From Ctenosaura bakeri (Eukaryota > Chordata > Lepidosauria > Squamata > Iguanidae): a stretch of DNA of 64,000 bases. Within the stretch, counting starts at the first letter, position 1. Each line of letters opens with the position of its first letter. This document shows positions 23,580-35,270 of the stretch, piece by piece. Where the stretch lies: NCBI GenBank assembly GCA_948474755.1, contig CAOLHI010001666.1, positions 62,001-126,000 of the forward strand, read 5' to 3'. The position numbers were made by a program, and so were the translations under genes. Below the pieces are notes generated by a model. The model saw nothing but the letters and a program-made list of their open reading frames with translations, searched no databases and had not been told where the DNA came from.

Positions 23580-23778
23580 TTTCTGACTGATCTTGAAAGC
23601 TAATTAGGGTCAGGCCTGGTTAATATGTGGATGGGAGATAGTCAACAAACACCAACAAATGCTGTAGGCTACATTTCAGAGGAAAGAACTGGCAAAACCA
23701 TGTCTGAATATTCCTTGCGTAAGAAAGCCCTATGAAATTTATGGGGTCACCATAAGTTGACAGGGGACTTAAAGGAAC
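23580..23778 (+). mobile_element. 5S rRNA-derived SINE, Sauria-type tail
   Basis: gaaagctaattagggtcagg and cctggttaatatgtggatgg follow the 5S internal promoter, then gctgtaggct, the shared middle (tcagaggaaagaactggcaa) and the tail ggggtcaccataagttgaca. It is better preserved than the copy at 329-535. Confidence 0.8.
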
Positions 23779-24110
23779 ATAGTATATACATGCACCATAT
23801 TTATGGCATCCATTAGCCATTAAAAAGGTCTATCCACATGAGACAGAGGTGTACAGGCATACACACACTCAGAGAGAAAAATGTTTATGAGTGTGGATCA
23901 GTACTGATATTCTGAATAGGCAACTTAGTTACTTGTGTTTAACATGCGTCTACATCTGATCGTTGCAGTCTCAGCTGGTGTGGGAGGGGGCTGGAAACAT
24001 CGTCTTCCTCACTCCTTGATCACCAGCCAAATACGTCTCCTTTCCTTGATAGGTTTCTGGCTGTTAAGGCAAGCTTAGGGGGTATTTACATAGTCTTACA
24101 GCGAGACTAT

Positions 24111-24290
24111 GGCCATTTCCACACTAGACTGTTATAGTGCTATTATTCCACTTGCAATATCCTATGGAATCCTGGGGTTTGCAGTTTACTGATAATTCCA
24201 AATGCCCCTCCCTAAACTGCAAACCCCATGATTCCATAGGATGTTGCAAGTGGAATAATAGTGCTATAACAGTCGAGTGCGGAAATGGCC
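24111..24290. mobile_element. Palindromic MITE with TAT target duplication
   Basis: Ends ggccatttccacactag and gagtgcggaaatggcc, with TAT on both sides (24108-24110, 24291-24293). Both arms have the private variant cttgcaa where other copies have ctttcaa. Confidence 0.85.
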
Positions 24291-24839
24291 TATGTGGTCT
24301 CACTGAATACAGAGTAGTTACAAATGGGTAACTGCATTACAAAATCCTTAGAAACTTTAATCAGAGCAAGTTTTGCCATCAGGTTGTGTCCTCATGAGAA
24401 GGCAGGAAGATGAGAACAGCAGTTGCACTCCAGTGGTATTATTGGGGTTCCTTTGCCTGATCCCGCATGCTGTAAAAATGCAATGACAGCTTCCAAATTC
24501 TTGTGACTGCTGTAGGCCCACAACCTTGAGAACACATCTTCAGTCCTGCATAACTCGCCTTGTACAAAGCACTAATGTTTATAGTACTTATTGAGGCCGC
24601 CAAGCTATAGTATTGGTGTGTATACACTTGAACAGTTGCAAGAAATCAACCAGTCAGAAAGGAGTTTCTTTTATTTGAAACCCTTCTGGGACAAGAGGGT
24701 CTTAATGGCCATTAGAGGACATGGGCTGAGAGAGAAAGAAAAGAAGGGTAGTAACCCAAATATGTGTGATTTTGTTTGCCTGCAGTTTTCTCCTATTAAG
24801 GTGCAAGCAAGTGCCTAAGAATTCATGTAGGCCTACTTC

Positions 24840-25330
24840 AGCACAGAAACAGATAGGCTTCTGGGAATAACACAAGGGAATAAGATAGCATAAATAACAA
24901 TATAAGAGTTCATTTAAACTGCTCAGGCATCATTAAAGTGTGAGATATTCCTTAGAAACACACAAAGCTTACTGCTAAAACCTGTTTAGGGCACGCACAC
25001 AAGAAACTGTACAGAAGCCAATCCTTGTGAAATTGAATTCAAATACTTTGCATTACTTTCCATTACAGGGTTAAAAAAACATCTGTAGGATCACTTAAAG
25101 GTTCCTTGAAAGGAAAAACTTCGACTGCACAAGCCTTGATTTCTCCTCAATTTCTTTTCCGAATTGGGCTATTGTTTTTAAAGCTGACAGGTAACATATT
25201 TAATCATTGGGAAATGATTCTCTGCAGATCTTAAAGGGCTTTCTGTTATTCAGCTCACATGGCTAAAGTGGTATGGCAAGTTTGGGTACTGAACAGACCT
25301 GAGCTGAGATAATGAGTAATGGCGAGATTG
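24840..25330. other. Repeat-free AT-rich segment, possible conserved noncoding element
   Basis: No repeat family was recognised in about 490 bases. It contains AT-rich motifs such as tatttaatcattgggaaatg. Conservation cannot be judged from one sequence, so this is a weak candidate only. Confidence 0.2.
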
Positions 25331-25439
25331 GCTCACCCCACAGCAACTTGGCAATTTAATCCAACTAGACTGCATTAAGCAAAAAAATAGACTGGCAGTA
25401 CAGTCAGAGTGGACTGAGCTGCAAGCTGGACATTTGGTG

Positions 25440-25583
25440 AAAGAAGAACAGGTTGCTTACCTGTAACTGTGGTTCTTCGAGTGGTCATCTGTGCCCTCAC
25501 ACCCTGGGAGTTTTCGCGCTAAGCAGCTTCACAGCCTTACTCACTGTCTTCCTCCTGTGTCCCGATCTCCAGTTGAGCCAGCC
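25440..25583. repeat. Unclassified repeat with embedded splice-donor-like inverted motif
   Basis: gaacaggttgcttacctgta followed by actgtggttcttcgagtgg forms a short imperfect inverted repeat. On the - strand the centre reads as a strong donor (CAG|GTAAGCA). I recall this as part of a repeat found in several reptiles but cannot name its class. It abuts a half palindromic MITE at 25584. Confidence 0.4.
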
Positions 25584-25671
25584 GGCTCCTCCCGAAACTG
25601 CAAACCCCAGGATTCCATAGGAGGTTGAAAGTAGAATCATTGCGCTATAACAGATTCATGCGGAAATGGCC
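25584..25671. mobile_element. Half copy of palindromic MITE (right arm, 'gatgattc' type)
   Basis: ctcctcccgaaactgcaaac to catgcggaaatggcc. On the complement it has the caatgattctac and caacctcc variants of the 22750 copy. Confidence 0.75.
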
Positions 25672-26550
25672 ATACTTGTTCATTTTTTATATTGTTCTTG
25701 GAATCCTAAAATGTGTATACAGGTATGTAATAATTAAGAAGACGCTAATGTTCAATAAAGTGGAAGACGCTAGGAAAAGAGGAAAAACACACTGAACATG
25801 GATTCAAACAAGGAAACCACAGTCCCGAGTTTGCAAGGCCTCCGCAGAGCACTTGAAGACTGGGATTCTTGGAATTCTCTCATTCATAGGATCACCATCA
25901 GCTGAAATCAATTTGATGGGAAATAACAACAATGATTATTATCATAAAATGAAATAAATGTGTCAAGAAATTCCAGCTCCTTCCTCCCAGTCCTTAATGA
26001 CCATCTTTTAGTGGAGTAGATGCCAATTGGAGAAGAATAACTTCCACTTAGAATGGATATGGATGAACATACAATAAAGGCATCCCCTCCCCCCACAAAT
26101 AAAAGACTGACCATCTCCTTGTTTAGTAATTCATCTGTTTCATGAAGTGTTGTGCTGACTGCATACACTTCCCACCAGAAGGGAAGTGCCTTTTGAATAA
26201 GCACCATTCAGTACTAGTATGGGATTTCCTCTTGTTGTTGATAGCTTCCTCTAAAAGACAAGGCAATAATGCCCAAAGAAAATTCAAAGGGAGAATCTAC
26301 AGACAGCAAGGCATCAATGTGATGCAAAGGACATTGTTCAAACTTAATTGATGTTTTCCTTAACAATTTAATACAAGGGACAACTATTTTTAACATATCA
26401 CAGGAATGCTGGGTACATTTACCCCTGATACACTGCATGGGAACTCAGGGATGCTAGAACTGTTTTTAAGGTGGGAGAATACTTGCATTTTTCATTTTGT
26501 CTACTTGTAGGCACCTGCAGAGGGAGGGCAAATTAATTCTCACATCCATT

Positions 26551-27362
26551 TGTTACCCTGTTTACTGGGGTCCCAGGGAGGGACACCTAAATAACCTTAC
26601 AACACACAAGATGGGGAAATTAGTCAAGAGCACTGGCTGGCACTACGAGAGGCAGGGTAATGCAGCAGGATCTTGTAACCCAATGTTTACGGGGTCAGGC
26701 CAAGTCAAGAAGCAAACCATGTTGGAAATAATGCATGATCTTTATTAAATACAGGCACACAATGTAAGCAACACACGCACTCAGATAACTAAGGAAAATA
26801 AAGGTGTGATTATGATAGCGGGATTTTCAGAGGGATAGTTGATTCGGGTGATAAAAAACCTGTTCCTGAAGCCCGGAAAGAAGATAGAGAGCAATGCTGG
26901 GGTTCGATGTATCTCAGCACGTGGAGCTGAGGGGAAGCTCACCAAGCAAAGCAGCAGCAAGGCGGTCTGGAACTCGGGAGCGATCCGAAGATGGTCTCGG
27001 AATCAGGGTTTTTTATAGGGAGAAATGTAACTGCAGGCTATTCTGTACTTGGGGAAAACAATGAGTTTCGGAAGCGGGACAAAGCTTTGGAAAGGTCAAA
27101 ATTTAGCATGATTAAGTCCAAATTGACAAAGAAGTAGCCAGTATGCAAACGCAGAGTGCTTGGCAGTTGAATATTCAGCTTGCCAAGTTGCCTGCTCGGG
27201 GCAGGGAGTCCTTTGCGAAACAGTGTGCATACATAATAAGGGTGTTTGCAGAGAGGTCTCCTAACGCGGTGATCTGGCTATTTCTGGCCTGCCTGGGTGG
27301 AGAATGGAATGTCCAGCAATTAGTGGCCGAGCCTAGTTCTGTGCTTGTCCGGGGGCCTCACA
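26551..27362 (-). mobile_element. LTR (solo or partial), TGT...ACA ends
   Basis: Read on the - strand it starts TGTGAGGCCCCCGG and ends GGGTAACA. It has a TATA box (27017-27011, CCTATAAAA), and 270 bases downstream an AATAAA (26746-26741) followed by the end region. This is the usual U3-R-U5 layout. The terminal block GACCCCGTAAACATTGGGTT at about 26690 is repeated in altered form at the very end, so the U5 end may be duplicated. No matching target duplication was found and no gag or pol is adjacent. It is an old retroelement copy with no coding sequence. Confidence 0.65.
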
Positions 27363-27529
27363 AACACATGGAGAGGGGTGGTGGAAGAGAGCCAAATTAT
27401 TGATATCAAAATGATATCTAGGGGTATCTCCAAGGAGGCCTAAACTGCAGTAACACATTATCACTGAAACATTCTTCAATATGAAGACTCTTACAAATAG
27501 AATCTGTAGTTAGAAGTCCCTTCCAAGTG

Positions 27530-27837
27530 TATAGTGTGTCTCACTCCCAATAAAGGCACACAGGAGAGACTCCAGGTAGCCTTTATTATTCCTGGGAAGG
27601 CTCAACAGTAACTTCTGTCTTAATATCCCCTAATGCTTGATAATTTAATATTCTCCTGATGGGTAATTCCTGAGGGGGCTTAGCTACATTGAAGTCTTCA
27701 TAGTTCAATCTTACCAGATCCTTTCAGGGAGGCTCAGACACACACCCCCAACCAAGTCTTGGTGGAAGGGCTCAAGTTCCCACCCCCAATCCCTTGTTCT
27801 TGGATCCATACGTGATGGATCTACTCACTATAGATTT
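27530..27837 (-). mobile_element. Possible LTR fragment
   Basis: On the - strand aataataaaggctacctgga and a second hexamer in gcctttattgggag suggest an R-U5 end, with pyrimidine-rich sequence upstream. Evidence is weak. Confidence 0.25.
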
Positions 27838-28075
27838 TGGAGAGCCAGTGTGAGGTAGTGGTTTGAGTGTTGGACTATCACACTGGAGATCAGGGTCCAA
27901 ATCTTTTCCCAGCCATGGAAACCCACTGGGTGACCTTGGGCAAGTCCCATTGTCTCAGCCACAGAGGATGCCAAAGGCAAAAAAACCCAAAAAACATTCT
28001 AAACAAATCTTGCAAAGAAAACACTGGGATACAGTCATCATAAGATGGAAACCCTTTGAAGGCACAAACAACAAC
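27838..28075 (+). mobile_element. Sauria-type SINE
   Basis: gagccagtgtgaggtagtgg, a B-box-like segment (ggtccaaatc), actgggtgaccttgggcaag, ccaaacaaatcttgcaaagaaaa-like body, and the tail ttgaaggcacaaacaacaac. Confidence 0.85.
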
Positions 28076-28118
28076 ATAGATTTCAGGCCAGACTATAAAT
28101 AGCTTAGATACAGACCTA

Positions 28119-28320
28119 GGGCCTTTCTGCACTACACCGTTATAGTGCTGTTGTTCCACTTTCAACATCCTATGGAATTCTGGGGTTTGTAGCTTACTGA
28201 GACCCAAGAGCTCTCTGGCTGAGAATTCTAAATGCCCCTCCCTAAACTGCAAACCCCAAGATTTCTTAGGATATTGAAAGTGGAACAATAGCACTATAAT
28301 AGTGTAGTGCAGAAATGGCC
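28119..28320. mobile_element. Palindromic MITE, long asymmetric centre
   Basis: Ends gggcctttctgcactacac and gtgtagtgcagaaatggcc. Both arms have ttgttccac instead of ttattccac. The centre holds the segment gagctctctggctgagaatt seen in several copies. Confidence 0.85.
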
Positions 28321-28717
28321 TTAGTCACACTTGGGGGAAAGCTATTGAAATCAATGAGAGACATGTGTCAGTTAGTCATATTTGCAATAGCACCATTTAT
28401 ATAGAACTTAAGCTCATAGTGACTGAATTAAGTCTCATAGATTTCAGCGGATGTGATCTAAATATGACTTAGTCTGCATCCAACCCCATTAACTTTAAGG
28501 TTAAACAACCATGCAAGTTAGTCTATATGCAAATGAGTATTTTAGTAATGAAGGACTGAAGATGGTCCTGGACTTTTTGTAATATAATCATAAACATTTC
28601 TCAATTTGTAGGACTAATCCAGACTTAGGAGTGAAAACTGACCACATAGCTACAGCTGTGTGAATACCATTTCAGCAGCTTGTATTTTAAAACTCCAAAG
28701 CAAAAATTAGCAAACCA

Positions 28718-28930
28718 TATTAGCCAGAGTGGTGTAGTGGTTTGAGCATTGGACTACAACCGTGGTGACCAGGGCTCAATTTCCTACATGGCCATGGAAG
28801 CCACCAGGTAACTTTGGCTTCACACATACTCCGCTCCAGAAAACTCCATGATGGGTTTACCTTAGGGCCACCATAAGTCAGAAATGACTTGAAGGCACAC
28901 AACAACAACAACAACAGCAACAACAACCAA
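28718..28930 (+). mobile_element. Sauria-type SINE
   Basis: agccagagtggtgtagtgg head, gggccaccataagtcagaaa and cttgaaggcacacaacaac tail, ending in a (CAA)n tract. Confidence 0.85.
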
Positions 28931-29099
28931 CCTATTTATTTATCAATTTTTCTCCAGGGAACTTGAGGCTGCATATGTCAACCTTTTCTTCCATTTACCG
29001 TAACTGTTGCATAAAGCTGGGTCACATATAGAGGATACAACAGAAGGAGCAAAGTAAACTGTTACTCCACTGGAAAAACCCTATCCCGGGGTCTAAAAT

Positions 29100-31281
29100 T
29101 TGGATATTCTATGTGCCTGAGAGGTCACCTGGATGAGCACGTAGGCAGCAACTGTCAAACGATCAAAAAACAGGTCAGGCCAGTAAAATCCCCCCTCACG
29201 TAGCTCCAGGAGACCTCAAGCTGGGCAAACCCACAATAAACAAAGGGTCCTCAGCCCCTGAGAAGCGGACCTGAGGGAATTAGCGTGTCTGCCCCAAGTT
29301 GAGCAAAAATCCTATCAGGAGAGGACAATTTACATGAAGTCACACCACAACCAAATGCAACCAAAGATCCTGAGACTTTGGCAACACTTTGTAATCTCAT
29401 CATGCAAAGGAAGTTACCATTGTGGAGCTTCTTTCTCATTGCAAAACACCCATTGTTCTCCCTGGGAAAGGATTAGCCCTCCAGGTAATTTTCCCCCTAC
29501 AAATAGTCCCAGTTTTTGAGCGTTTCTTGGGATCACTCCCAGTCATCCCAGCAGACCGTTGCTCTGTCCATTGAGCAATCCCCTCAGCCCTCTCCGTGCT
29601 GATCCCCACTTCTCCGCTGTTTTTTCCCAGACCAAGGACTTCAGGAAAAGGTGCAGTATTACCCCAGCTACAACCCCTTCAATATTCCCCTATCCAGTTT
29701 CCTCTCTTTTGCTTCTTAATAGGTCTTGAGTGAGTGTATGAGTGATAGTGTTGATGTGTGAGACTTTCATTCAATAAAATCATTTATTGGACATTTTTGT
29801 TTGGTTTTTGGCTTGGCCTGACCCCTGGAGCAGATCATTAAGCAGTCAGTTTCTAATCATTTAGAAAACAACGCGGTAATCACGAGAAGTCAACATGGAT
29901 TTCTCAAAAATAAGTCATGCCAGACTAATCTTATCTCTTTTTATGATAGAGTTACTAGCTTGATAGATGAAGGGAATGCTGTGGATGCAGCATATCTCGA
30001 TTTCAGTAAGGCCTTTGACAAAGTTCCCCATGACATTCTTGCAAAGAAGCTAGTTAAATGTGGGCTGGACAGGGCTACTGTTAGTTGGATTTGTAATTGG
30101 TTGACCGACCGAACCCAAAGGGTGATCACGAATGGCTGCTTTTCATCCTGGAGAGAAGTGACTAGTGGGGTGCCACAGGGTTCTGTCCTGGGCCCTGTGC
30201 TGTCCAATATTTTTATCAATGACTTGGATGAAGGAATAGAGGGCATGCTCATCAAATTTGCAGATGACACCAAATTGGGAGGGGTTGCTAATACGCCAGA
30301 GGACAGGATCAAAATTCAAAATGACCTGGATAGGTTGGAGAGCTGGGCCAAAGCTAACAAAATGAAATTCAAGTGTAAGGTCCTACACTTGGGTAGAAAA
30401 AATGGAATCCACAAATATAGGATGGGGGACACGTGGCTGGGTAGCAGTACGTGTGAAAGGGATCTAGGACTCTTCATGGACCACTAGCTGAACATGAGTC
30501 AGCAGTGTGATGTGGCAGCCAAGAAAGCCAATGCAATTCTTGGCTGCATCAATAGGAGTATGGTGTCTAGATCAAGGGAGGTACTGGTACCACTCTACTC
30601 TGCTTTGGTTAGACCCCATCTTGAATACTGTGTCCAGTTCTGGGCACCCCAATTCAAGAGGGATATTGACAAGCTGGAGCAAGTCAGGAGGAGGGCGACC
30701 AAAATGGTGAGAGGCCTAGAAACCATGCCCTATGGGGATAGACTTAAAGAGCTGGGTATGTTTAGTCTGCAGAAGAGAAGGTTAAGAGGGGACATGATAG
30801 CCATGTTTAAATATTTGAAGGGATGCCACGTAGAGGAAGGAGAGGGCTTGTTTTCTGCTGCTCCAGAGACCAGGACAAGGAGCAATGGATTCAAGCTGCA
30901 GGAAAGGAGATTCCACCTGAACCTCAGGAAGAACTTCCTGACAGTCAGGGCTGTCCGGCAGTGGAATATGCTGCCTCGGAGTGTAGTGGAGTCTCCTTCC
31001 TTTGAGGTTTTTAAGCAGAGGCTTGATGGTCATCTGTCAGGAGTGCTTTGAGGGTGTTCCTGCATGGCAGGGGGTTGGACTGGATGGCCCCTGTAGTCTC
31101 TTCCAACTCTACATTTCTATGATTTTATGATTCTATGATTCTATAAAAACTGAGTAAAAAGATCCCGCTAGGTTACCTTGCCTCTCACATTGCTATCGCT
31201 CATGCTCTGGCTAGTTTCCATTCCCCATCACATGGAGCACATTGGGGTGGCCCCAAGGGACCCCAGAAATCAGGGTAACAA
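29100..31281 (+). mobile_element. LTR interrupted by a CR1 LINE
   Basis: The end region around AATAAA at 29773-29778 and the following ggcttggcctgacccc matches the corresponding part of the - strand LTR at 26551-27362. The match resumes after the CR1, from gatcccgctaggttacc (31160) to ccagaaatcagggtaaca (31281). So one LTR end was split by the CR1 at 29828-31145. The U3 part is different from that of the other LTR and its start could not be fixed. Confidence 0.55.
29828..31145 (+). pseudogene. CR1 LINE, ORF2 C-terminal half with one stop
   Basis: Open from 29960 to 30484, then a TAG at 30485-30487, then open again to 31048. The first part has the reverse transcriptase motif LDFSKAFDKVPHD, the GVPQGSVLGP block and the catalytic FADDTKLGG motif. 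The second has [20 protein letters not shown] and [10 protein letters not shown]. Relative to the copy at 61593-62685, three residues are missing near KFKCKVLHL, an in-frame loss. The 3' end is the CR1 repeat gattctatgattctat. The element is 5' truncated and cannot move alone. Confidence 0.9.
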
Positions 31282-31289
31282 AACTTTCT

Positions 31290-33900
31290 TCACTATCTTC
31301 AGCACTACTCAGGAGGCTCTCTAATGGGCATATGCTAGTGCTTAGTTGTATTTATCTGGCATTGTCCTCCACTTGGCCTCTAGCATTCTACCAAGCAGCT
31401 TGAGATCAGAGGTACCCACACCCTGAAATTAGATTTTAGCAAGATGTGTCACTTAGGTTAGCGGTAAGAACCTAAGTTGCCAATACTAGGGATAAGAAGA
31501 ATAACTGTCTTTTATGCCCTAGGCAATAGAGAAAGATAATTAGCCTAGTGCAGGGCAGCTTGTTACACCATAAACATGAGTGTTCAACCTTTGAGTGCAC
31601 TCCAGTCCTACAGCTTGCTCCTTCCAAGAACAATGAGATCAGAGGGGGAAGCAGAAAAGGATCACAGCTCATTATACTGTACTTTCCAAGCTTTCTAAAG
31701 AGCGTGCATATGTCCCTGCTCTAATTAGCACTTGTGTCGCCTCTTATGTAGCACTGAACTTGTCTTTCTCAGAATATCTGCTATGCATGGGAGCAGGAGA
31801 AAGAAGTTTGATTATCCAGCTTTAACATTCAGGGTCCCTATCCTACATACTTGAGTACAAATCCTATTAATATAATGAAGACTAATTGCACTTGAGCCAG
31901 GACAATTTTTTTTTCTGCCCAGTTCCCAGCTATGACCAGATCTGTACTTTTTGCAGCAGTGTTGTGCATTAATAAACTGTTTCTAATTTAATTCACCCAC
32001 ACCTGCACACTTTAGGATTAGTAAACTATAAGGCAGCTGCTTTGACTAACCTATTTTGTTATCTCTAATAGTCCTTTCTCACATGAATTTGTCCAGTTGC
32101 TTCCTTACATGCAATTTTGTGTTGATCAGTACAGATGTGGATAAAATCCTCTTTTTCATAACAAAAAGCTTTACAGCTTGTGAGAGTTCAAGTAGCAAGC
32201 AATACCTGGAGCTGAAACATAACCTTTCTTCATAAAGGCTAAGGTCACTAGGCAGAAGAATTGCAAACATAGCAGAACATTGCTTGCATTTTTCTGAAAG
32301 TAGGATGTGCACTTGCAATCAAGGAAAAAAGAGGACAAAAGAGAACACAGATCTGTACATTTTGTGTTTGTTCATGTGTATGTATAAATTGAAGGATGTA
32401 AAGTTGTTTTATTGAAATAATTCCTTAAATAATTCTCTGCCAGATTCATACACATACTAGTAATTCATTAACATTACCAAGGAAATTTTGGTTGGGTAAA
32501 CTTATTATGCAGCTCATTATTTTTCCATTACCTTTTACTTGATGTTGATACTTGAAAACTCCTGTCAGAGCCTCAAAAAACTGTTATTGAAAATATACAT
32601 TTAAAATAGCTAAATCTATTACTCGTTGCACCAAAAAATGATAAAGTCATTCTTACTTTGTTGTTACACACCAACAAGTTACAGGTACCTTATTGATAAT
32701 GTGTTAATGGTGAACTCTTCTATAGATGTGAATTTAGAAATAATTACAATAATTTATAAAGAAATAAATCTTAAGAGTGGGAAACACTATTTGCCCACTC
32801 TTCTGTCTAGGTGTGTAATGTGGATATTAAGTGCTGATGAGGAACTTCAAACTCTCTAGTTTTCCTTTTTTTATGGTATCTGAAATTTAAGCTGGACAGC
32901 CCTTCAAATAAAAGGCATCCTTATGGAGGACAGTCTTCTCTTTGAAGATGTCTTCCATTTGAAGAAAGCTATCCAACCTGCAACCAGATGTTTATTCAGT
33001 ACATGCACTACAAATGGAAATGTGCGTAATTGGGGAAAATAGTGGGATTTTTTTCTTTCAATATAACAGAGTTTCTGTAGGGCATGATTCTGCATTAATC
33101 TGCAACTGATCTATGCATGATACTTGTTTCCATATGTGGATCATGACTTTGTGCATTGTAGGAGCATACCATGAAATAACCACAAATTCCTCTGTATTCA
33201 GGCATTTACTTGCATCTTCAGTGTTGTCTCTTTTCCTCCAGACTATATTTGTAAAAGAGAGTCACCACATCTCATCTCCCATGCCCAGAGTCTCTTTTTC
33301 TTTCTTTCTGGTGAGCCTAAAGAATTTTCAGTCCACTGCACAACAGTGGTTCCATAATCTATCTATGTTCCACTTTTAAGAACCCAGCTCCAAGAAACAG
33401 AAGCATTTTGAAACTTTTCAATTCCTGAGGTCCAATACAAAACATGATCCCAGCTTTACTGTCTCCTTTTCACATCTTCTGGCAGTGTATGTTTGAAGAT
33501 CTGAAGTTCAAGTTTAGTGAGACATACTGTCCTACTTACTACATCTCAGTGCATTTTCAAGCACAAGAAGAGGTGTAGCTATGGGAGGGGGACAGGGGCG
33601 CTGTTCCTCCAAATAAGACTTCTGCTTTTACAAAATAAAAATATCCTTCCAGATCCCAAATCTCTAGAACTGCAGAGAATGAGACACTGAAAATCATTCA
33701 CACCTAGGATTCTTCCATTTGCTGTGTCTGCATTCCCTTAGCAACTTTGCCCGGTCCTTTTCGTTGAATGCTGAGACTGTATTTCTAAATACTCTGCTGA
33801 AATTTTAAGTAAATGTAACACTAAAAATTTTGAGAATTGAAATAAAAATGTGGGTGCAGAATTCTCATTGAGGAGACAAGGCCCTTATTTTGCACACACA
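31290..33900. other. AT-rich intergenic stretch, nothing recognised
   Basis: No gene and no repeat family could be named. Short open frames (for example 32626-32859) have no known motif. Confidence 0.6.
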
Positions 33901-33920
33901 CACCCTCCAATAGCTACATC

Positions 33921-34114
33921 CCTGGTCTTCACTGTTACAGTGCTATTATTCCACTTTCAACATCCTGTGGAATTCTGGGATTTGTAGTTTACTGAGGCCA
34001 AAGAGTTCTCTGGCTGAAAATTCTAAATGCCTCTCTCTAAACTACAAACCCCAGGATTCCATGGGATGTTGAAAGTTGAATAATAGCACTATAATAGTGT
34101 ATGTGGAACTGGCC
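33921..34114. mobile_element. Palindromic MITE, long asymmetric centre
   Basis: cactgttacagtgctattat to cactataatagtgtatgtgg, with the ttctctggctgaaaattcta centre. The outer end is degraded on the left. Confidence 0.8.
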
Positions 34115-34119
34115 AGAGT

Positions 34120-34352
34120 ATATCTACAGTTACATTATAGCAGTTTGATACCACTTTCAAGTCCTAGGATGTGTAGTTTTGATTACTTAAAATTCTCTCC
34201 TCTGTTGCTGTAGCTCAGAGATATCTACTAGAGCAATGTAGCAGAGAATTCTAAGTACATTACCAAATAACAAATTACAGATATTCTACAGAAAAAAAGA
34301 CATGAGTTAACATGCTGTAAGATAGCTATAACTTTGTAGTGTGGATGTATTA
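34120..34352. repeat. Degraded palindromic MITE copy
   Basis: cattatagcagtttgatacc and accactttcaagtcctagg on the left, with aacaaattacagatattc and ctataactttgtagtgtgg on the right, keep the outline of the family at low identity. It directly follows another copy. Confidence 0.45.
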
Positions 34353-35060
34353 TTTACAAGGGGGGAAAAATCAAAGCCAGAAGACATATCTACAAGAAAT
34401 TCTGCCTTCAAACTTCTTCAGAAATGGGTAGTTAACTTTCTTTAAAATAGACTCTCTCTTCTAATATGAGTCTGCCCACCTAAGTGGAGAGGATTATAGA
34501 CCTTTCAGAAGCAGTGACCAAATTGTGGCACTTGCTGTCCAGCCCCGACATTCACACAGCTCCAACTTAGTGTAACACACAATGCTCAGATATTTTTCTG
34601 TTTTAATATTGTTTAGTTCTGTTGATTTTAATGTTTTGGTTAGATTGAGAAGTGGGGAGAGAGAGAATTATTGTTTTGAGTTGTACTTATGGTCTATACC
34701 ATTCTGGAGGCCTTGGTCAACAAGTAACCTTGAAGTACTGGACTGGATCCAGATGAGCCATTCCATGAATGGAAGGCCCCAAGATGAAGCCAAGGCTGCT
34801 GTACTCAAGGAAGGAGGCAGGAAAGTAGTCAGTGCTGATTCCCTATTTCCTGCTGCTTTGCTGGGGAAGGTTTTCCAACCATCCAGAGCAGCTTTTGGAA
34901 AGGCACAAGTGCCTACAAGGGGAAGAGAGAATCACATAGATCATCTTCCCTCCTACTTCCTCTAATACAAGTGGAACTCCACTGCAGACTTCTCAGAATA
35001 GGATCATTCATCATTATATTGAGCTTTCTTTATCAACGAAACACAACCATTACTAAAACA

Positions 35061-35270
35061 GAGATAGTGTGGTATAGTGATCAGAATGCCACCTAGGACT
35101 TGGGAGGTCAAGGTTCCAGTCTTCACTGAGTCATCAAGGGCAGTTGCTGTCCCTCAGCTTACCCAACATCTCAGGACTGCTGTGAAGATTAAGTGGAGAA
35201 GAGAGAGACTGTACACTTCTCTTTGAGCTCACTGGAGGAAAGTCAGGATATAAATGTAATGAATACAAAT
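35061..35270 (+). mobile_element. tRNA-derived SINE, LINE-like tail
   Basis: agagatagtgtggtatagtg is the A-box region, ggaggtcaaggttccagtc the B-box region, and the end gaggaaagtcaggatataaa is shared with the ends of L2/CR1-type LINEs rather than with Bov-B. It is a different SINE family from the Sauria copies. Confidence 0.65.
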
